Below are positions 56,230-64,000 of a stretch of DNA of 64,000 nucleotides, piece after piece (the stretch's first letter is position 1; every line of letters starts with the position of its first letter). The notes beneath the pieces are model-generated. The model saw only the letters and a program-made list of their open reading frames with translations. It made no database searches and was not told the DNA's origin. Where the stretch lies: NCBI GenBank assembly GCA_030653035.1, contig JAUSAB010000072.1:1-64000 (forward strand), given 5' to 3'. This DNA is from Desulfocapsaceae bacterium. GTDB lineage: Bacteria; Desulfobacterota; Desulfobulbia; Desulfobulbales; Desulfocapsaceae. The position numbers were made by a program, and so were the translations under genes.

Positions 56230-58719
56230 ATGACTACGGAAAATAACCAAGAAAAACAACCGACCATATCCATAGAGAAGGAACTGCAAAAATCCTATCT
56301 TGATTATGCCATGAGTGTAATTATTGGTCGGGCCCTTCCTGATATACGGGATGGTCTTAAGCCTGTGCATCGTCGTGCCCTTTTTGCCATGCGGGAACTT
56401 GGTGTTTTTTATAACAGGCCGTATGTAAAATCGGCGCGTATAGTCGGTGATGTCATTGGTAAATATCATCCTCATGGTGATACTGCTGCTTATGATACTA
56501 TTGTCCGTATGGCTCAAAATTTTTCCATGCGCTATCCGTTGGTCGATGGTCAAGGTAACTTTGGTTCTATGGATGGTGATTCACCTGCTGCCATGCGTTA
56601 TACTGAAGCCAGAATGACAAAAATAGATAGGGAGATCGTTGCTGATTTAGAAAAGGAAACGGTTGATTTTATCCCTACCTATGATAATTCCATGACAGAA
56701 CCTTCGGTTATGCCCAGTAAAATACCTACGTTATTAATAAACGGTTCCTCTGGTATTGCTGTTGGTATGGCCACGAATATTCCCCCCCACAATTTAACCG
56801 AGGTCATGAATGGATTAATTGCCTTGGTGGATAACCCTGATATTACAGTTCATGAATTGATTACCCATATAAGTGGGCCAGATTTCCCCACCGGGGCCCT
56901 TATATGTGGTTATTCAGGTATCAGAGAGGCTTATGAAACGGGCCGTGGTAGTGTCCTTATGCGCTCTGTGACCCATATTGAAAAGATGAAGGATGGGAAG
57001 CGAGAGGCTATAATTATCACCGAAATTCCCTATCAACAGAACAAGGCAACCCTTGTTGAAAAAATTGCCATTCTGGTAAAAGACAAAAAAATAAACTCTA
57101 TTTCTGAAGTACGCGATGAATCAGACAGACATGGAATGCGCATTGTCTTGGAACTAAAAAAGGATGAAATAGCAGATATTGTTATTAATCAGCTTTATAA
57201 AATGACACCGCTACAGCGATCTTTCGGTATTATTTTATTAGCCATTGTCAATAATAGACCAGAGGTTTTAAATCTTAAACAGATCTTGGAGCACTTCATT
57301 CTCCATCGGAGAACCATTGTTTACAGACGAACAGCCTTTGAATTGAGCAAAGCCAAAGAGAGAGCCCATTTGTTGGAAGGGCTCAAGGTTGCCATTACTA
57401 ATCTTGATGATGTCGTTCAATTAATACGCGCTTCCAAAAATCCTGTTGAGGCCAAAGATGAACTTATCAGACGTTTTGAATTTTCAGAGATTCAAGCTCA
57501 ATCCATCCTGGACATGCGACTGCAACGTCTTACTGGTCTGGAACGAGATAAAATTATAAGTGATTATAATGAAATAGTTATGGAAATAGAAAGACTTGTG
57601 AAAATTCTGGGTGATGAGTCACTGGTCATACAGATTATTCGTGATGAATTTCTTGAAATTAAAGAGACCTACGGAGATGACAGGCGAACGGAGATCATTG
57701 ATGCGGTTGATGAAATCCTGCTTGAAGATATGATTGTACCGGAAGATATGGCCGTTACCGTTACCCACTCCGGATATATTAAACGTAATCCTGTGTGCCT
57801 GTACCGTTCCCAGCATCGAGGGGGGAAGGGGGTTCGTGGTGTTACCAATATTGATGAGGATTTTGTCACCAATCTTTATGTTGCCTCTACCCTTGATATC
57901 TTTCTCTTTTTTACCAATCACGGAAAAATATTTTGGCGGAAGGTTTATCAATTACCACTGGCGAGTCGTATAGCCAGAGGAAAGGCCATTGTAAATCTCC
58001 TTAATCTGGCTGAAGGGGAAAAGGTTGCGGCTATTCTGCCAATCCCCAACTTTGAAGATAAGGGTGAGGAAAAGACCATTCTGATGGTTACCCGATTTGG
58101 ACGGGTGAAAAAAACGAGTCTTCAGGAATTTAGTAGACCTTTGAAGAAAGGGAAAAGGGCACTTACCATTAAAGAAGGAGATGAGATTATAGCTGCCCAT
58201 ATCCTTAATGGTAATGATACTGTTCTGCTTATTTCATCCAAGGGCATATCTATCCGCTTTCATGAGTCTGATATTCGCACCATGGGGCGCACAGCCGCCG
58301 GCGTGAATGGAATTAATCTCGCAGAAGATGATTTTGTGGTTGGGGCTATTGTTATTTCATCTGAGACCTCTATTCTGACGGTTACAGAAAATGGTTATGG
58401 GAAAAGAAGTCCAGTGGATGAGTATCGTGTACAGAGAAGGGGTGGAAAAGGAATCTTTGCGATCAAGGCAAGTGATCGTAATGGCTCAATAATTGGTGCC
58501 ATGCAGGTAGATAATGAAAGCGAGGTGATCCTGATTGCTGATTCTGGAAAGATGATTCGGATGCCACTGGAAAATCTTCGAGTCATTGGCCGAACAACCC
58601 AAGGGGTTCGGCTTATTAATCTGGAAGAGGGAGAAAAGGTCGTGGCTATGGATATAGTGGCCCGCGAAGAATCTGCAGAGGATGAAGAGTCAACAGACGA
58701 CGAATCCACCGATGAGTAA
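56230..58719 (+). CDS. gyrA: DNA gyrase subunit A
   Basis: Breakage-reunion subunit, 829 residues. The catalytic Tyr is Y124 in [10 protein letters not shown]. In the quinolone-determining region [15 protein letters not shown] the residue equivalent to E. coli Ser83 is Thr85 and to Asp87 is Asp89. C-terminal beta-propeller blades follow, with a GyrA box-like QRRGGKG at about residue 735 and an acidic tail. Sampled GC rises from about 33% to 45% along the gene. It overlaps gpsA by 8 bases. Confidence 0.97.
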   Translation: MTTENNQEKQPTISIEKELQKSYLDYAMSVIIGRALPDIRDGLKPVHRRALFAMRELGVFYNRPYVKSARIVGDVIGKYHPHGDTAAYDTIVRMAQNFSMRYPLVDGQGNFGSMDGDSPAAMRYTEARMTKIDREIVADLEKETVDFIPTYDNSMTEPSVMPSKIPTLLINGSSGIAVGMATNIPPHNLTEVMNGLIALVDNPDITVHELITHISGPDFPTGALICGYSGIREAYETGRGSVLMRSVTHIEKMKDGKREAIIITEIPYQQNKATLVEKIAILVKDKKINSISEVRDESDRHGMRIVLELKKDEIADIVINQLYKMTPLQRSFGIILLAIVNNRPEVLNLKQILEHFILHRRTIVYRRTAFELSKAKERAHLLEGLKVAITNLDDVVQLIRASKNPVEAKDELIRRFEFSEIQAQSILDMRLQRLTGLERDKIISDYNEIVMEIERLVKILGDESLVIQIIRDEFLEIKETYGDDRRTEIIDAVDEILLEDMIVPEDMAVTVTHSGYIKRNPVCLYRSQHRGGKGVRGVTNIDEDFVTNLYVASTLDIFLFFTNHGKIFWRKVYQLPLASRIARGKAIVNLLNLAEGEKVAAILPIPNFEDKGEEKTILMVTRFGRVKKTSLQEFSRPLKKGKRALTIKEGDEIIAAHILNGNDTVLLISSKGISIRFHESDIRTMGRTAAGVNGINLAEDDFVVGAIVISSETSILTVTENGYGKRSPVDEYRVQRRGGKGIFAIKASDRNGSIIGAMQVDNESEVILIADSGKMIRMPLENLRVIGRTTQGVRLINLEEGEKVVAMDIVAREESAEDEESTDDESTDE

Positions 58720-59728
58720 CAAGGCAAAAATAGCAGTTATTGGGGCTGGTTCCTGGGGGACAGCTCTAGCGGGTGTTCTTTCTGAGAAGGGGTTAGCGAC
58801 TACTCTGTGGGGACACAATCCAGACCATATTGCTACCTTGAAACGTGATCGGGAAAACAAAAAATATCTTCCCGGATACCACTTTGTTCAATCATTGCAG
58901 ATTACTTCTGATCTGGCTGTTGCTGTAAAGGATTGCGCTACGGTTTGTATGGTTGTTCCTTCTCATGGTTTTCGTCTGGTTTTTAAAGCTGTTTTCCCTT
59001 TTTTGGAAAAAGGGTGTCATGTTATTTCGGCAGTAAAAGGTATTGAAAATGAAACCCTTATGACCATGACTCAGGTTATGAGAGAAGTTATGGGGAAGGA
59101 AGCTCAAGAAAAAGAGATATCACTTGCTGTTCTTTCAGGGCCTTCTTTTGCTAAAGAGGTGGCCATGGGTATGCCAACGGCGGTTACTCTTGGTTGTTCC
59201 CAGATTGAAAAAGCTAAATATCTCCAGCATATTTTTGGAACAGAACGTTTTCGAGTGTATGCCAGTAATGATGTGATAGGGCTTGAGATAAGTGCGGCCT
59301 TGAAAAATATAGTAGCCATTGCCGCTGGAATCAGTGACGGTATTGGTTATGGGCTCAATAGCCGAGCCGCGCTTATTACCAGGGGGCTTGCAGAAATAAA
59401 AAGGCTCGGGGTCAAAATGGGTGCGGATCCCCGTACCTTTTTTGGATTAAGTGGTCTTGGGGATCTCGTCCTTACCTGCACCGGCGATCTGAGTCGTAAT
59501 CGAACGGTAGGGTTGAAGTTGGGACAAGGAAAAAACCTTTCTGTTATTCTTGACGAGATGGAAATGGTGGCAGAAGGGGTCAAAACAACCCGATCTGTTT
59601 ATGATCTTGCCAGACGGCTTGAAGTTGATATGCCTATATTGGAACAGGTCTATCAGATATTATATAAAGATAAGGATTGTTCGGTTGCCGTAATGGATCT
59701 CCTGACTAGAGAAATGCGACTTGAGTAA
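58712..59728 (+). CDS. gpsA: Glycerol-3-phosphate dehydrogenase [NAD(P)+]
   Basis: Makes sn-glycerol-3-phosphate for phospholipids, 338 residues. Rossmann motif [14 protein letters not shown], the [17 protein letters not shown] motif and the catalytic Lys in [15 protein letters not shown] are present, with [23 protein letters not shown]. The ATG at 58712 lies in the gyrA tail (ATGAGTAA) and implies translational coupling. Confidence 0.96.
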   Translation: MSNKAKIAVIGAGSWGTALAGVLSEKGLATTLWGHNPDHIATLKRDRENKKYLPGYHFVQSLQITSDLAVAVKDCATVCMVVPSHGFRLVFKAVFPFLEKGCHVISAVKGIENETLMTMTQVMREVMGKEAQEKEISLAVLSGPSFAKEVAMGMPTAVTLGCSQIEKAKYLQHIFGTERFRVYASNDVIGLEISAALKNIVAIAAGISDGIGYGLNSRAALITRGLAEIKRLGVKMGADPRTFFGLSGLGDLVLTCTGDLSRNRTVGLKLGQGKNLSVILDEMEMVAEGVKTTRSVYDLARRLEVDMPILEQVYQILYKDKDCSVAVMDLLTREMRLE

Positions 59729-59745
59729 TACAGGCTCAAATGTCC

Positions 59746-60417
59746 TTATTTTGACCAATCATTGTGTTCAAACTCACTATGGTCAGGTTTGGGTGGCTTT
59801 TCTTCCAGTAATCGTTGGGTGAGCCATTTGAGTACCTGTGGAAATTCTGCCTTAAACTCGGCAAGCGCTTTACCACGATGGCTGACTTTGTTTTTTTCTT
59901 CCATTGTGCATTCAGCAAAAGTCTTTCCCAGATCTTCAAAATAGAAGATTGGATCATAACCAAAACCTGTTTCACCCCTTCGTTCTTCCAAAAGAGTTCC
60001 TTCACATCTTCCTTCATAGGTTAAAGCCGGACCAGACGGAACCGCAATTGAAAGTACGCACTGAAAAGCGGCACGACGATTTTTTATCCCTTGCATGTCT
60101 TGCAATAATTTATCAACATTTTCTTTATCTGTTGCATTTTCGCCGGCATACCGTGCTGAGTATACTCCTGGGGCACCATTCAAGGCCTCAACTACAAGTC
60201 CGGAGTCATCTGCAATTGCCGGAAAGCCAAGTATCTTTGCGGTATGGATGGCTTTTTTGTAGGCATTATCGTCAAAGGTTTCACCATCTTCAATAGCCTC
60301 AGGCAGAGGGCCAAAATCGGCAAGTGATCGAATTTCGATGGGGAAATCTTTCAGCATTTCCTGGAATTCTTTAACCTTGTTTGTGTTGGTAGTGGCAAGA
60401 ATCAGTAGGGTGACCAT
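59746..60417 (-). CDS. rdgB: Non-canonical purine NTP pyrophosphatase (RdgB/HAM1)
   Basis: Hydrolyses ITP, dITP and XTP. Motifs LILATTNTNKVKEFQEML, the DDSGLVVEALNGAPGVYSARYAG stretch and RGETGFGYDPIFY are complete. 223 residues, slightly long at the C-terminus. It is convergent with gpsA with only 17 bp between, and no terminator is evident there. Confidence 0.94.
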   Translation of the reverse strand: MVTLLILATTNTNKVKEFQEMLKDFPIEIRSLADFGPLPEAIEDGETFDDNAYKKAIHTAKILGFPAIADDSGLVVEALNGAPGVYSARYAGENATDKENVDKLLQDMQGIKNRRAAFQCVLSIAVPSGPALTYEGRCEGTLLEERRGETGFGYDPIFYFEDLGKTFAECTMEEKNKVSHRGKALAEFKAEFPQVLKWLTQRLLEEKPPKPDHSEFEHNDWSK

Positions 60418-60432
60418 AGCAATTGTCTCTTG

Positions 60433-60996
60433 TTATAATAAATTAATTTTTTGAATCTTTTTTTTGAGTTTTTTATCGTAACGTTCCTGTTCACTATATA
60501 TACAACCACAGTACGCCTGTCGATATAATTTCATTTCAATGGCTTGATCTATCCCTTGTTGCCATCCTTCTCGAAAATCTTGATAGTAAAAATCAATCTG
60601 ATATTTATGGGACAGGGAGGTACCAATTTTACGAATACATTCATGATCCTGGTGTTTGCTGTATAGGAGTGTGGTTGAAAAGGCGTCATATCCTTCTTCT
60701 TTGGCTTTTTTGGCCACCGGTTCCAGGCGCATGGCATAACAAAGAGGACATCTCTTTGTTTCATGAAAAACGACCTTTCTTAAATATTCTGTAAGGCCAT
60801 ATTCGGTTTCAATATCCACCTCGAAATGAGTTGTTTCGGCCAATTGTTGAACACTCTGGATGCGCTGTTTAAATTCACGGTAAGGGTGAATATTGGGGTT
60901 GTAAAAATATCCCTGCACCTCTATTCCCTGGGCTCGTAATTGTGCTAATGGGTATATGGAACATGGTCCACAACAGATATGCAGAAGAATGTTCAT
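60433..60996 (-). CDS. queH: Epoxyqueuosine reductase QueH
   Basis: Performs the last step of queuosine synthesis in tRNA. The 187-residue protein has the QueH (DUF208) Cys motifs: HICCGPCSIYPL near the N-terminus, KRCPLCYAMRLEPVAKKA, and CGCIYSEQER near the C-terminus, which bind iron-sulfur or zinc in characterised enzymes. Its start overlaps the stop of the upstream sigma-54 activator gene by four bases (ATGA). Confidence 0.94.
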   Translation of the reverse strand: MNILLHICCGPCSIYPLAQLRAQGIEVQGYFYNPNIHPYREFKQRIQSVQQLAETTHFEVDIETEYGLTEYLRKVVFHETKRCPLCYAMRLEPVAKKAKEEGYDAFSTTLLYSKHQDHECIRKIGTSLSHKYQIDFYYQDFREGWQQGIDQAIEMKLYRQAYCGCIYSEQERYDKKLKKKIQKINLL

Positions 60997-62555
60997 TTTG
61001 TGGAGATCTTAAATTTTTTCGGATCAATATTGTATTGATGAATCTTATAATTAATAATCCGCAAACTGGTGCTTAATGCCTCTGCTACCTTGGTTTGGTT
61101 ACCATTATGGAGTTTCAGACTTTCAATAATCAGCTCTTTTTCAAGGTTTTCAACAGAGCCGGCAAGTGAGAGAAGGTTGGTTGTTTTGCTTGAGCTGGAT
61201 GTTTGCAGTGTTGGCGGCAGATGAGCGCCTTTGATAGAATCATCATCACAAATCAAGACAGCCCTTTCCATACAATTCTGGAGTTCCCGCACATTACCAG
61301 GCCAGTGATACTGAATAAGCATATCAATGGCCGAGGTTGAGATACGTTTAATAATTTTTTTATTTTCTCGGGCATATTTTTCTAAAAAATATTCCGCTAG
61401 AAGCAGGATGTCAGTCCGTCTTTCCCGTAAAGGTGGCATGTAAACAGGGAAGACGTTCAGGCGGTAATACAGGTCTTCTCTGAAGACACCCTCTTTTACA
61501 GCTCGCTCAAGATCCTTGTTTGTGGCAGCAACAAGTCGGACATCACATTGTATTGTTTGTGTGGACCCCAGTCGTTGAAAATTTCTTTCCTGGACCACAT
61601 GAAGGAGTTTTATCTGGACGGATGGGCTGATTTCACCAATTTCATCGAGGAACAATGTTCCGCCCTCTGCTTGTTCAAATCGTCCAATTCGGCGCTCTGT
61701 GGCCCCTGTAAATGCACCTTTTTCATGGCCAAACAGTTCACTTTCAAGAAGCGTCTCAGGCAAAGCGGAACAATTTACAACCAGAAAAGATTTGTTTTTT
61801 CGCCGACTGTTGTAATGCAGGGATTTGGCCACCAGGGTTTTTCCGGTCCCTGACTCGCCACGCAGGAGGACTGTAGCGTTGGAATCCACCACTCTGTGGA
61901 CCATGTCATAGACATCCTGCATCCGGCTTGAATTTCCGATGATATCGTTAATTCTGTTTTTTTCTGAAAGCTCACGTTTGAGTCGCAGATTTTCCAAACG
62001 TAGCCCTTCTTGTTCTCGGTTGACGGTTTGAATTCTTCGGGTAGTTTGGGCAATAAGGCCACTGAGAACGATTAAAAATCGCAAATCCGCATCTGCTTGA
62101 TGGTTCAAACCATCTTTATACATCCGGTCCACACTCAAAGAGCCAATGATTTGTTGTTCGTCTCTGATAGGGACACAAAGAAAGGATTTGTTTTGATGAG
62201 AAATATCTCCTCGTGCCCCGGTTCTGTTAAGAAAACGGGGTTCATTGGCGATATGCGGCACAATGATCGGTTCTCCCGTGGCAACAACTCTTCCGGTAAT
62301 ACCTTCACCAAGCACATATTGGCCAAGTTTTTTATTTTCTGCACTGAGTCCATGGGCTACTTCTATTTCCAGTTTTCCGGTCAGGGGATTGATGATCGTG
62401 ATGGTTCCGTTCTCCATGGCTTTTAAATCGGCCAGGGTTTTCATTATTTTTTCCAGACAATCACTCAAGTTGACGGCCGAAGCAAGTTCCTTGGTTATTT
62501 CGTATAAACAGGTTAGGTCCTGAAGTTCTTCTGAAATGTTTTTTTGTTCCTGCAT
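60993..62555 (-). CDS. NifA-like sigma-54-dependent transcriptional activator
   Basis: A 520-residue enhancer-binding protein. It has an N-terminal GAF domain (about residues 22-170), an AAA+ domain (about 195-430) with Walker A GESGTGKT, the sigma-54 contact loop GAFTGA and [10 protein letters not shown], and a C-terminal Fis-type HTH (about 475-515, [22 protein letters not shown]). The GAF plus AAA+ layout is that of NifA and VnfA, which suggests nitrogen-related control, but no nif gene is in the window, so the regulon is open. It is coupled to queH, an odd partner. Confidence 0.88.
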   Translation of the reverse strand: MQEQKNISEELQDLTCLYEITKELASAVNLSDCLEKIMKTLADLKAMENGTITIINPLTGKLEIEVAHGLSAENKKLGQYVLGEGITGRVVATGEPIIVPHIANEPRFLNRTGARGDISHQNKSFLCVPIRDEQQIIGSLSVDRMYKDGLNHQADADLRFLIVLSGLIAQTTRRIQTVNREQEGLRLENLRLKRELSEKNRINDIIGNSSRMQDVYDMVHRVVDSNATVLLRGESGTGKTLVAKSLHYNSRRKNKSFLVVNCSALPETLLESELFGHEKGAFTGATERRIGRFEQAEGGTLFLDEIGEISPSVQIKLLHVVQERNFQRLGSTQTIQCDVRLVAATNKDLERAVKEGVFREDLYYRLNVFPVYMPPLRERRTDILLLAEYFLEKYARENKKIIKRISTSAIDMLIQYHWPGNVRELQNCMERAVLICDDDSIKGAHLPPTLQTSSSSKTTNLLSLAGSVENLEKELIIESLKLHNGNQTKVAEALSTSLRIINYKIHQYNIDPKKFKISTK

Positions 62556-62752
62556 GGTTATTGCTTTTTTTATTGGTTATGAGTGGTAGTGGAAAATGCA
62601 ATTGTGTAATTTATCATTTTATGATGAAGCTTGTAACAGAAAATGCGGTGTTTATCGATCAAATATTACAATTTTGTTTTTTTTAACCAGTATCTTGTCT
62701 TTGGCAGATGTTGACAGTTTTGGGCTTAGATGGTAAAAGAGCTCAGAATGAT

Positions 62753-62838
62753 GGAGGAATGGCCGAGTGGTTGAAGGCGGCGGTCTTGAAAACCGTTGAA
62801 CGCAAGTTCCGTGGGTTCGAATCCTACTTCCTCCGCCA
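62753..62838 (+). tRNA. tRNA-Ser (anticodon TGA)
   Basis: Acceptor GGAGGAA pairs with TTCCTCC ahead of G-CCA. The anticodon loop CTTGAAA gives TGA (reads UCA). The long variable arm fits serine class II. CCA is encoded. Confidence 0.95.
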
Positions 62839-62846
62839 TTTATTCT

Positions 62847-62938
62847 GGAGAGGTGACCGAGAGGCCGATGGTGCTCGCCTGCTAAGCGAGTGTGGGGGTT
62901 AAACTCCACCGAGGGTTCAAATCCCTCCTTCTCCGCCA
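62847..62938 (+). tRNA. tRNA-Ser (anticodon GCT)
   Basis: Acceptor GGAGAGG pairs with CTTCTCC (one G-T), then G-CCA. The anticodon stem CTCGC/GCGAG encloses CTGCTAA, giving GCT (reads AGC/AGU). Eight bases after the first serine tRNA, likely the same transcript. Confidence 0.95.
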
Positions 62939-62946
62939 ATGCCAAT

Positions 62947-62985
62947 AAACCCCTTTTAAGTTTTTACTTAAAAGGGGTTTTTGTT
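62947..62985 (+). terminator. Intrinsic terminator of the serine tRNA pair
   Basis: A perfect 15-bp stem (62947-62961 with 62966-62980), core ACCCCTTTTAAGT, 4-base loop, ending TTTTTG. Starts 8 bp after the second tRNA. Confidence 0.9.
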
Positions 62986-63085
62986 TGTGTACTGAAAAGG
63001 TATGATTGCAGAGGTAAATTTTGAGTGTAATCTGGCGAGAAAACAGGAGATTGAGAATTGTTTAACTGGGAATGAGGTTGACCGA

Positions 63086-63418
63086 ATGAAGATTGAATGG
63101 GCATATTTTCGTAAAGGGTGAGTGTCGTGCAACAAGGCCCGGGAGGCTCTTGAGCTGGTTGAGATTGTGGTTGAGGTTGATGCGAAAAAAGAGGCTTTAC
63201 AGGCAGAAGAGGTCTGGGACAGATTGCAGCGAGTCGAGAAGATCATTGTTGCTAAAGGGCAAAAGGTGCAGACATATGTCCCTGACCTGTCAGTTAAAGA
63301 TGATCTCATGCATGATGTTCTGGGCCGTACCGGCAACCTGCGTGCCCCCACAGTACAGGTGGGGAACACCTATTATGTGGGCTATAATGAAAACATATAT
63401 GAGGAGTTGATGACATGA
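63086..63418 (+). CDS. ArsC-family thioredoxin-fold protein, probable selenoprotein (UGA as Sec12)
   Basis: Read through the in-frame TGA at 63119-63121, the gene encodes 110 residues starting MKIEWAYFRKG-U-VSCNKAREA. The TGA falls exactly at the first position of the redox motif U-x-x-C, where ArsC/glutaredoxin-like relatives have Cys. The downstream frame continues for 98 sense codons with a cis-Pro-like GNLRAPTVQVGNTYYVGYN near the C-terminus. A SECIS-like hairpin follows the TGA. It overlaps the start of the rhodanese fusion gene (ATGA). An alternative GTG start at 63122 would lose the N-terminal beta strand and the motif. Confidence 0.8.
63133..63152 (+). promoter_or_regulatory. Candidate bacterial SECIS hairpin
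   Basis: Eleven bases after the UGA, CAAGGCC pairs with GGCUCUUG (one bulged C, one G-U pair) around the loop CGGGA. Distance and a G-rich apical loop fit bacterial SECIS elements recognised by SelB. Confidence 0.6.
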
Positions 63419-64000
63419 ACTGGAAAAGTCTGTTTACCCCTGGGGCCAATATGGGCCCGGAAGAGGCCAGGAAGTTTATCAATGGCCACCCCAGGGATTC
63501 CTATCAGATTCTTGATGTGCGGCAACCCAAGGAATATGAGCAAGGTCATCTTGCCGGCGCCCTGCTCATGCCGGTAAAAGAAGTGGCAACTAGGCTTGCT
63601 GAGTTGGACCGGAATAAACCCCTGTTAGTTTACTGCCATTCAGGTGTGCGCAGCAAGGCTGCCAGTCAATTATTGCTGGCCGAAGGATTCAAGGATGTAT
63701 ACAACATGAGCGGTGGGATCGTCGCCTGGGCGGGTGAAAAAGTCAGTGGTGGGGAGTTGCTGGGTGTGGAGTTTTTTATAGACCGTGAATTTCCGGATGT
63801 CTTTCAGATGGCCCATGCCATGGAAGAGGGGCTGCGGCAGCTCTACCTTGGCCTTATGGACAGGGTTACCAATAAAGAAACTCAAAAGTTTCTGGAGCGT
63901 TTAGCCCACTTTGAAGAGGGGCATAAGGAAATGCTGATGGCCATGTTTTCCCCGGATGATTTTAGTGGTAATGACGAGACCGGAATCGTGGAGGGAGGTC
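63415..64000 (+). CDS. Rhodanese fused to a ferritin-like (rubrerythrin-type) domain, partial
   Basis: Runs off the window. Residues about 10-105 are a rhodanese domain with ILDVRQPKEYEQGH and the active-site loop VYCHSGVR (C74). From about residue 115 the protein is helical, with MAHAMEEGLRQLYLGLMDRV and HFEEGHKEMLMAMF (an E-x-x-H of a diiron helix bundle). The ATG at 63415 overlaps the preceding selenoprotein-like gene by four bases. Sulfur transfer coupled to a diiron or peroxide-sensing site is inferred; the second half of the ferritin-like domain is outside the window. Confidence 0.85.
   Translation, partial: MNWKSLFTPGANMGPEEARKFINGHPRDSYQILDVRQPKEYEQGHLAGALLMPVKEVATRLAELDRNKPLLVYCHSGVRSKAASQLLLAEGFKDVYNMSGGIVAWAGEKVSGGELLGVEFFIDREFPDVFQMAHAMEEGLRQLYLGLMDRVTNKETQKFLERLAHFEEGHKEMLMAMFSPDDFSGNDETGIVEGG

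Noticed and set aside
62753-62938. A selenocysteine tRNA near the candidate selenoprotein
   Set aside because: Both tRNAs here have serine anticodons (TGA and GCT) and ordinary acceptor arms; neither has the TCA anticodon and long acceptor of tRNA-Sec.
63002-63085. An upstream in-frame ATG that would lengthen the selenoprotein by 28 residues
   Set aside because: It starts just after the tRNA terminator, has no good spacing to a ribosome site, and the added residues break the usual short N-terminal strand MKIEW.
1-64000. CRISPR array or toxin-antitoxin pair
   Set aside because: No regularly spaced direct repeats and no adjacent small TA-like gene pair were seen.

Overview
The window reads as chromosomal DNA of a Gram-negative, anaerobic, sulfur-metabolising bacterium, most likely a Desulfobulbales-type member of the Desulfobacterota (former Deltaproteobacteria). 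The arguments are a long amino-acid gene block (folK-dapB-dapA-dapF-lysA-lipoprotein-argH-argG-argF-argD-argB), many lipoproteins and outer-membrane genes (Pal, PBP1B), a NifA-like sigma-54 activator, a YeeE/YedE-TusA-DsrE sulfur cluster of the type reported in sulfur-disproportionating bacteria, and a gene that appears to use selenocysteine. The genus assignment is inference.

Layout. 1-29 kb is ordinary chromosome, nearly all on the minus strand: tRNA-Leu, pgsA, a lytic transglycosylase, transaldolase, the lysine and arginine blocks, an SH3 protein and a polyferredoxin, parB-parA followed by a 0.9 kb gap holding one near-perfect parS site, then pgi, rpe-dprA, rpoD, dnaG, a REP-like palindromic repeat, a TPR lipoprotein and PBP1B. 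29.2-39 kb is an accessory, decayed region. It holds remnants of ISL3, IS66 and IS630 elements, a frameshifted REP-associated (Y1/HUH) transposase element, and an IS1595-type element with an 8-bp target duplication sitting between a histidine-kinase-like gene and its response regulator. A 1302-residue five-PAS/PocR hybrid kinase and an unknown secreted protein lie at the right side. 40-48 kb returns to housekeeping genes (DUF2721, pal, cmk, hisC, gatA, gatC, an HD-GYP response regulator, a deacetylase, 5-formyl-THF cyclo-ligase).

48.2-51 kb is the sulfur cluster: a YeeE/YedE transporter on the minus strand, divergent from tusA-dsrE and two small genes of unknown function. A beta-lactamase-fold hydrolase and then dnaN-gyrB-gyrA-gpsA follow. 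Hand counts on sampled lines show GC content falling from about 47-55% in the flanks to about 22-25% in dnaN and rising again through gyrB, gyrA and gpsA. The trough coincides with a divergent intergenic region carrying two long perfect inverted repeats just upstream of dnaN, and with the point where gene orientation switches from mostly minus to plus. Together with parS this suggests, but does not prove, that the window is close to the replication origin; dnaA and recF are not present.

59.7-64 kb holds rdgB, queH, a NifA-like regulator, two serine tRNAs with a terminator, a small ArsC/thioredoxin-fold gene with an in-frame UGA in a U-x-x-C motif followed by a SECIS-like hairpin, and an overlapping rhodanese/ferritin-like fusion that runs off the window.
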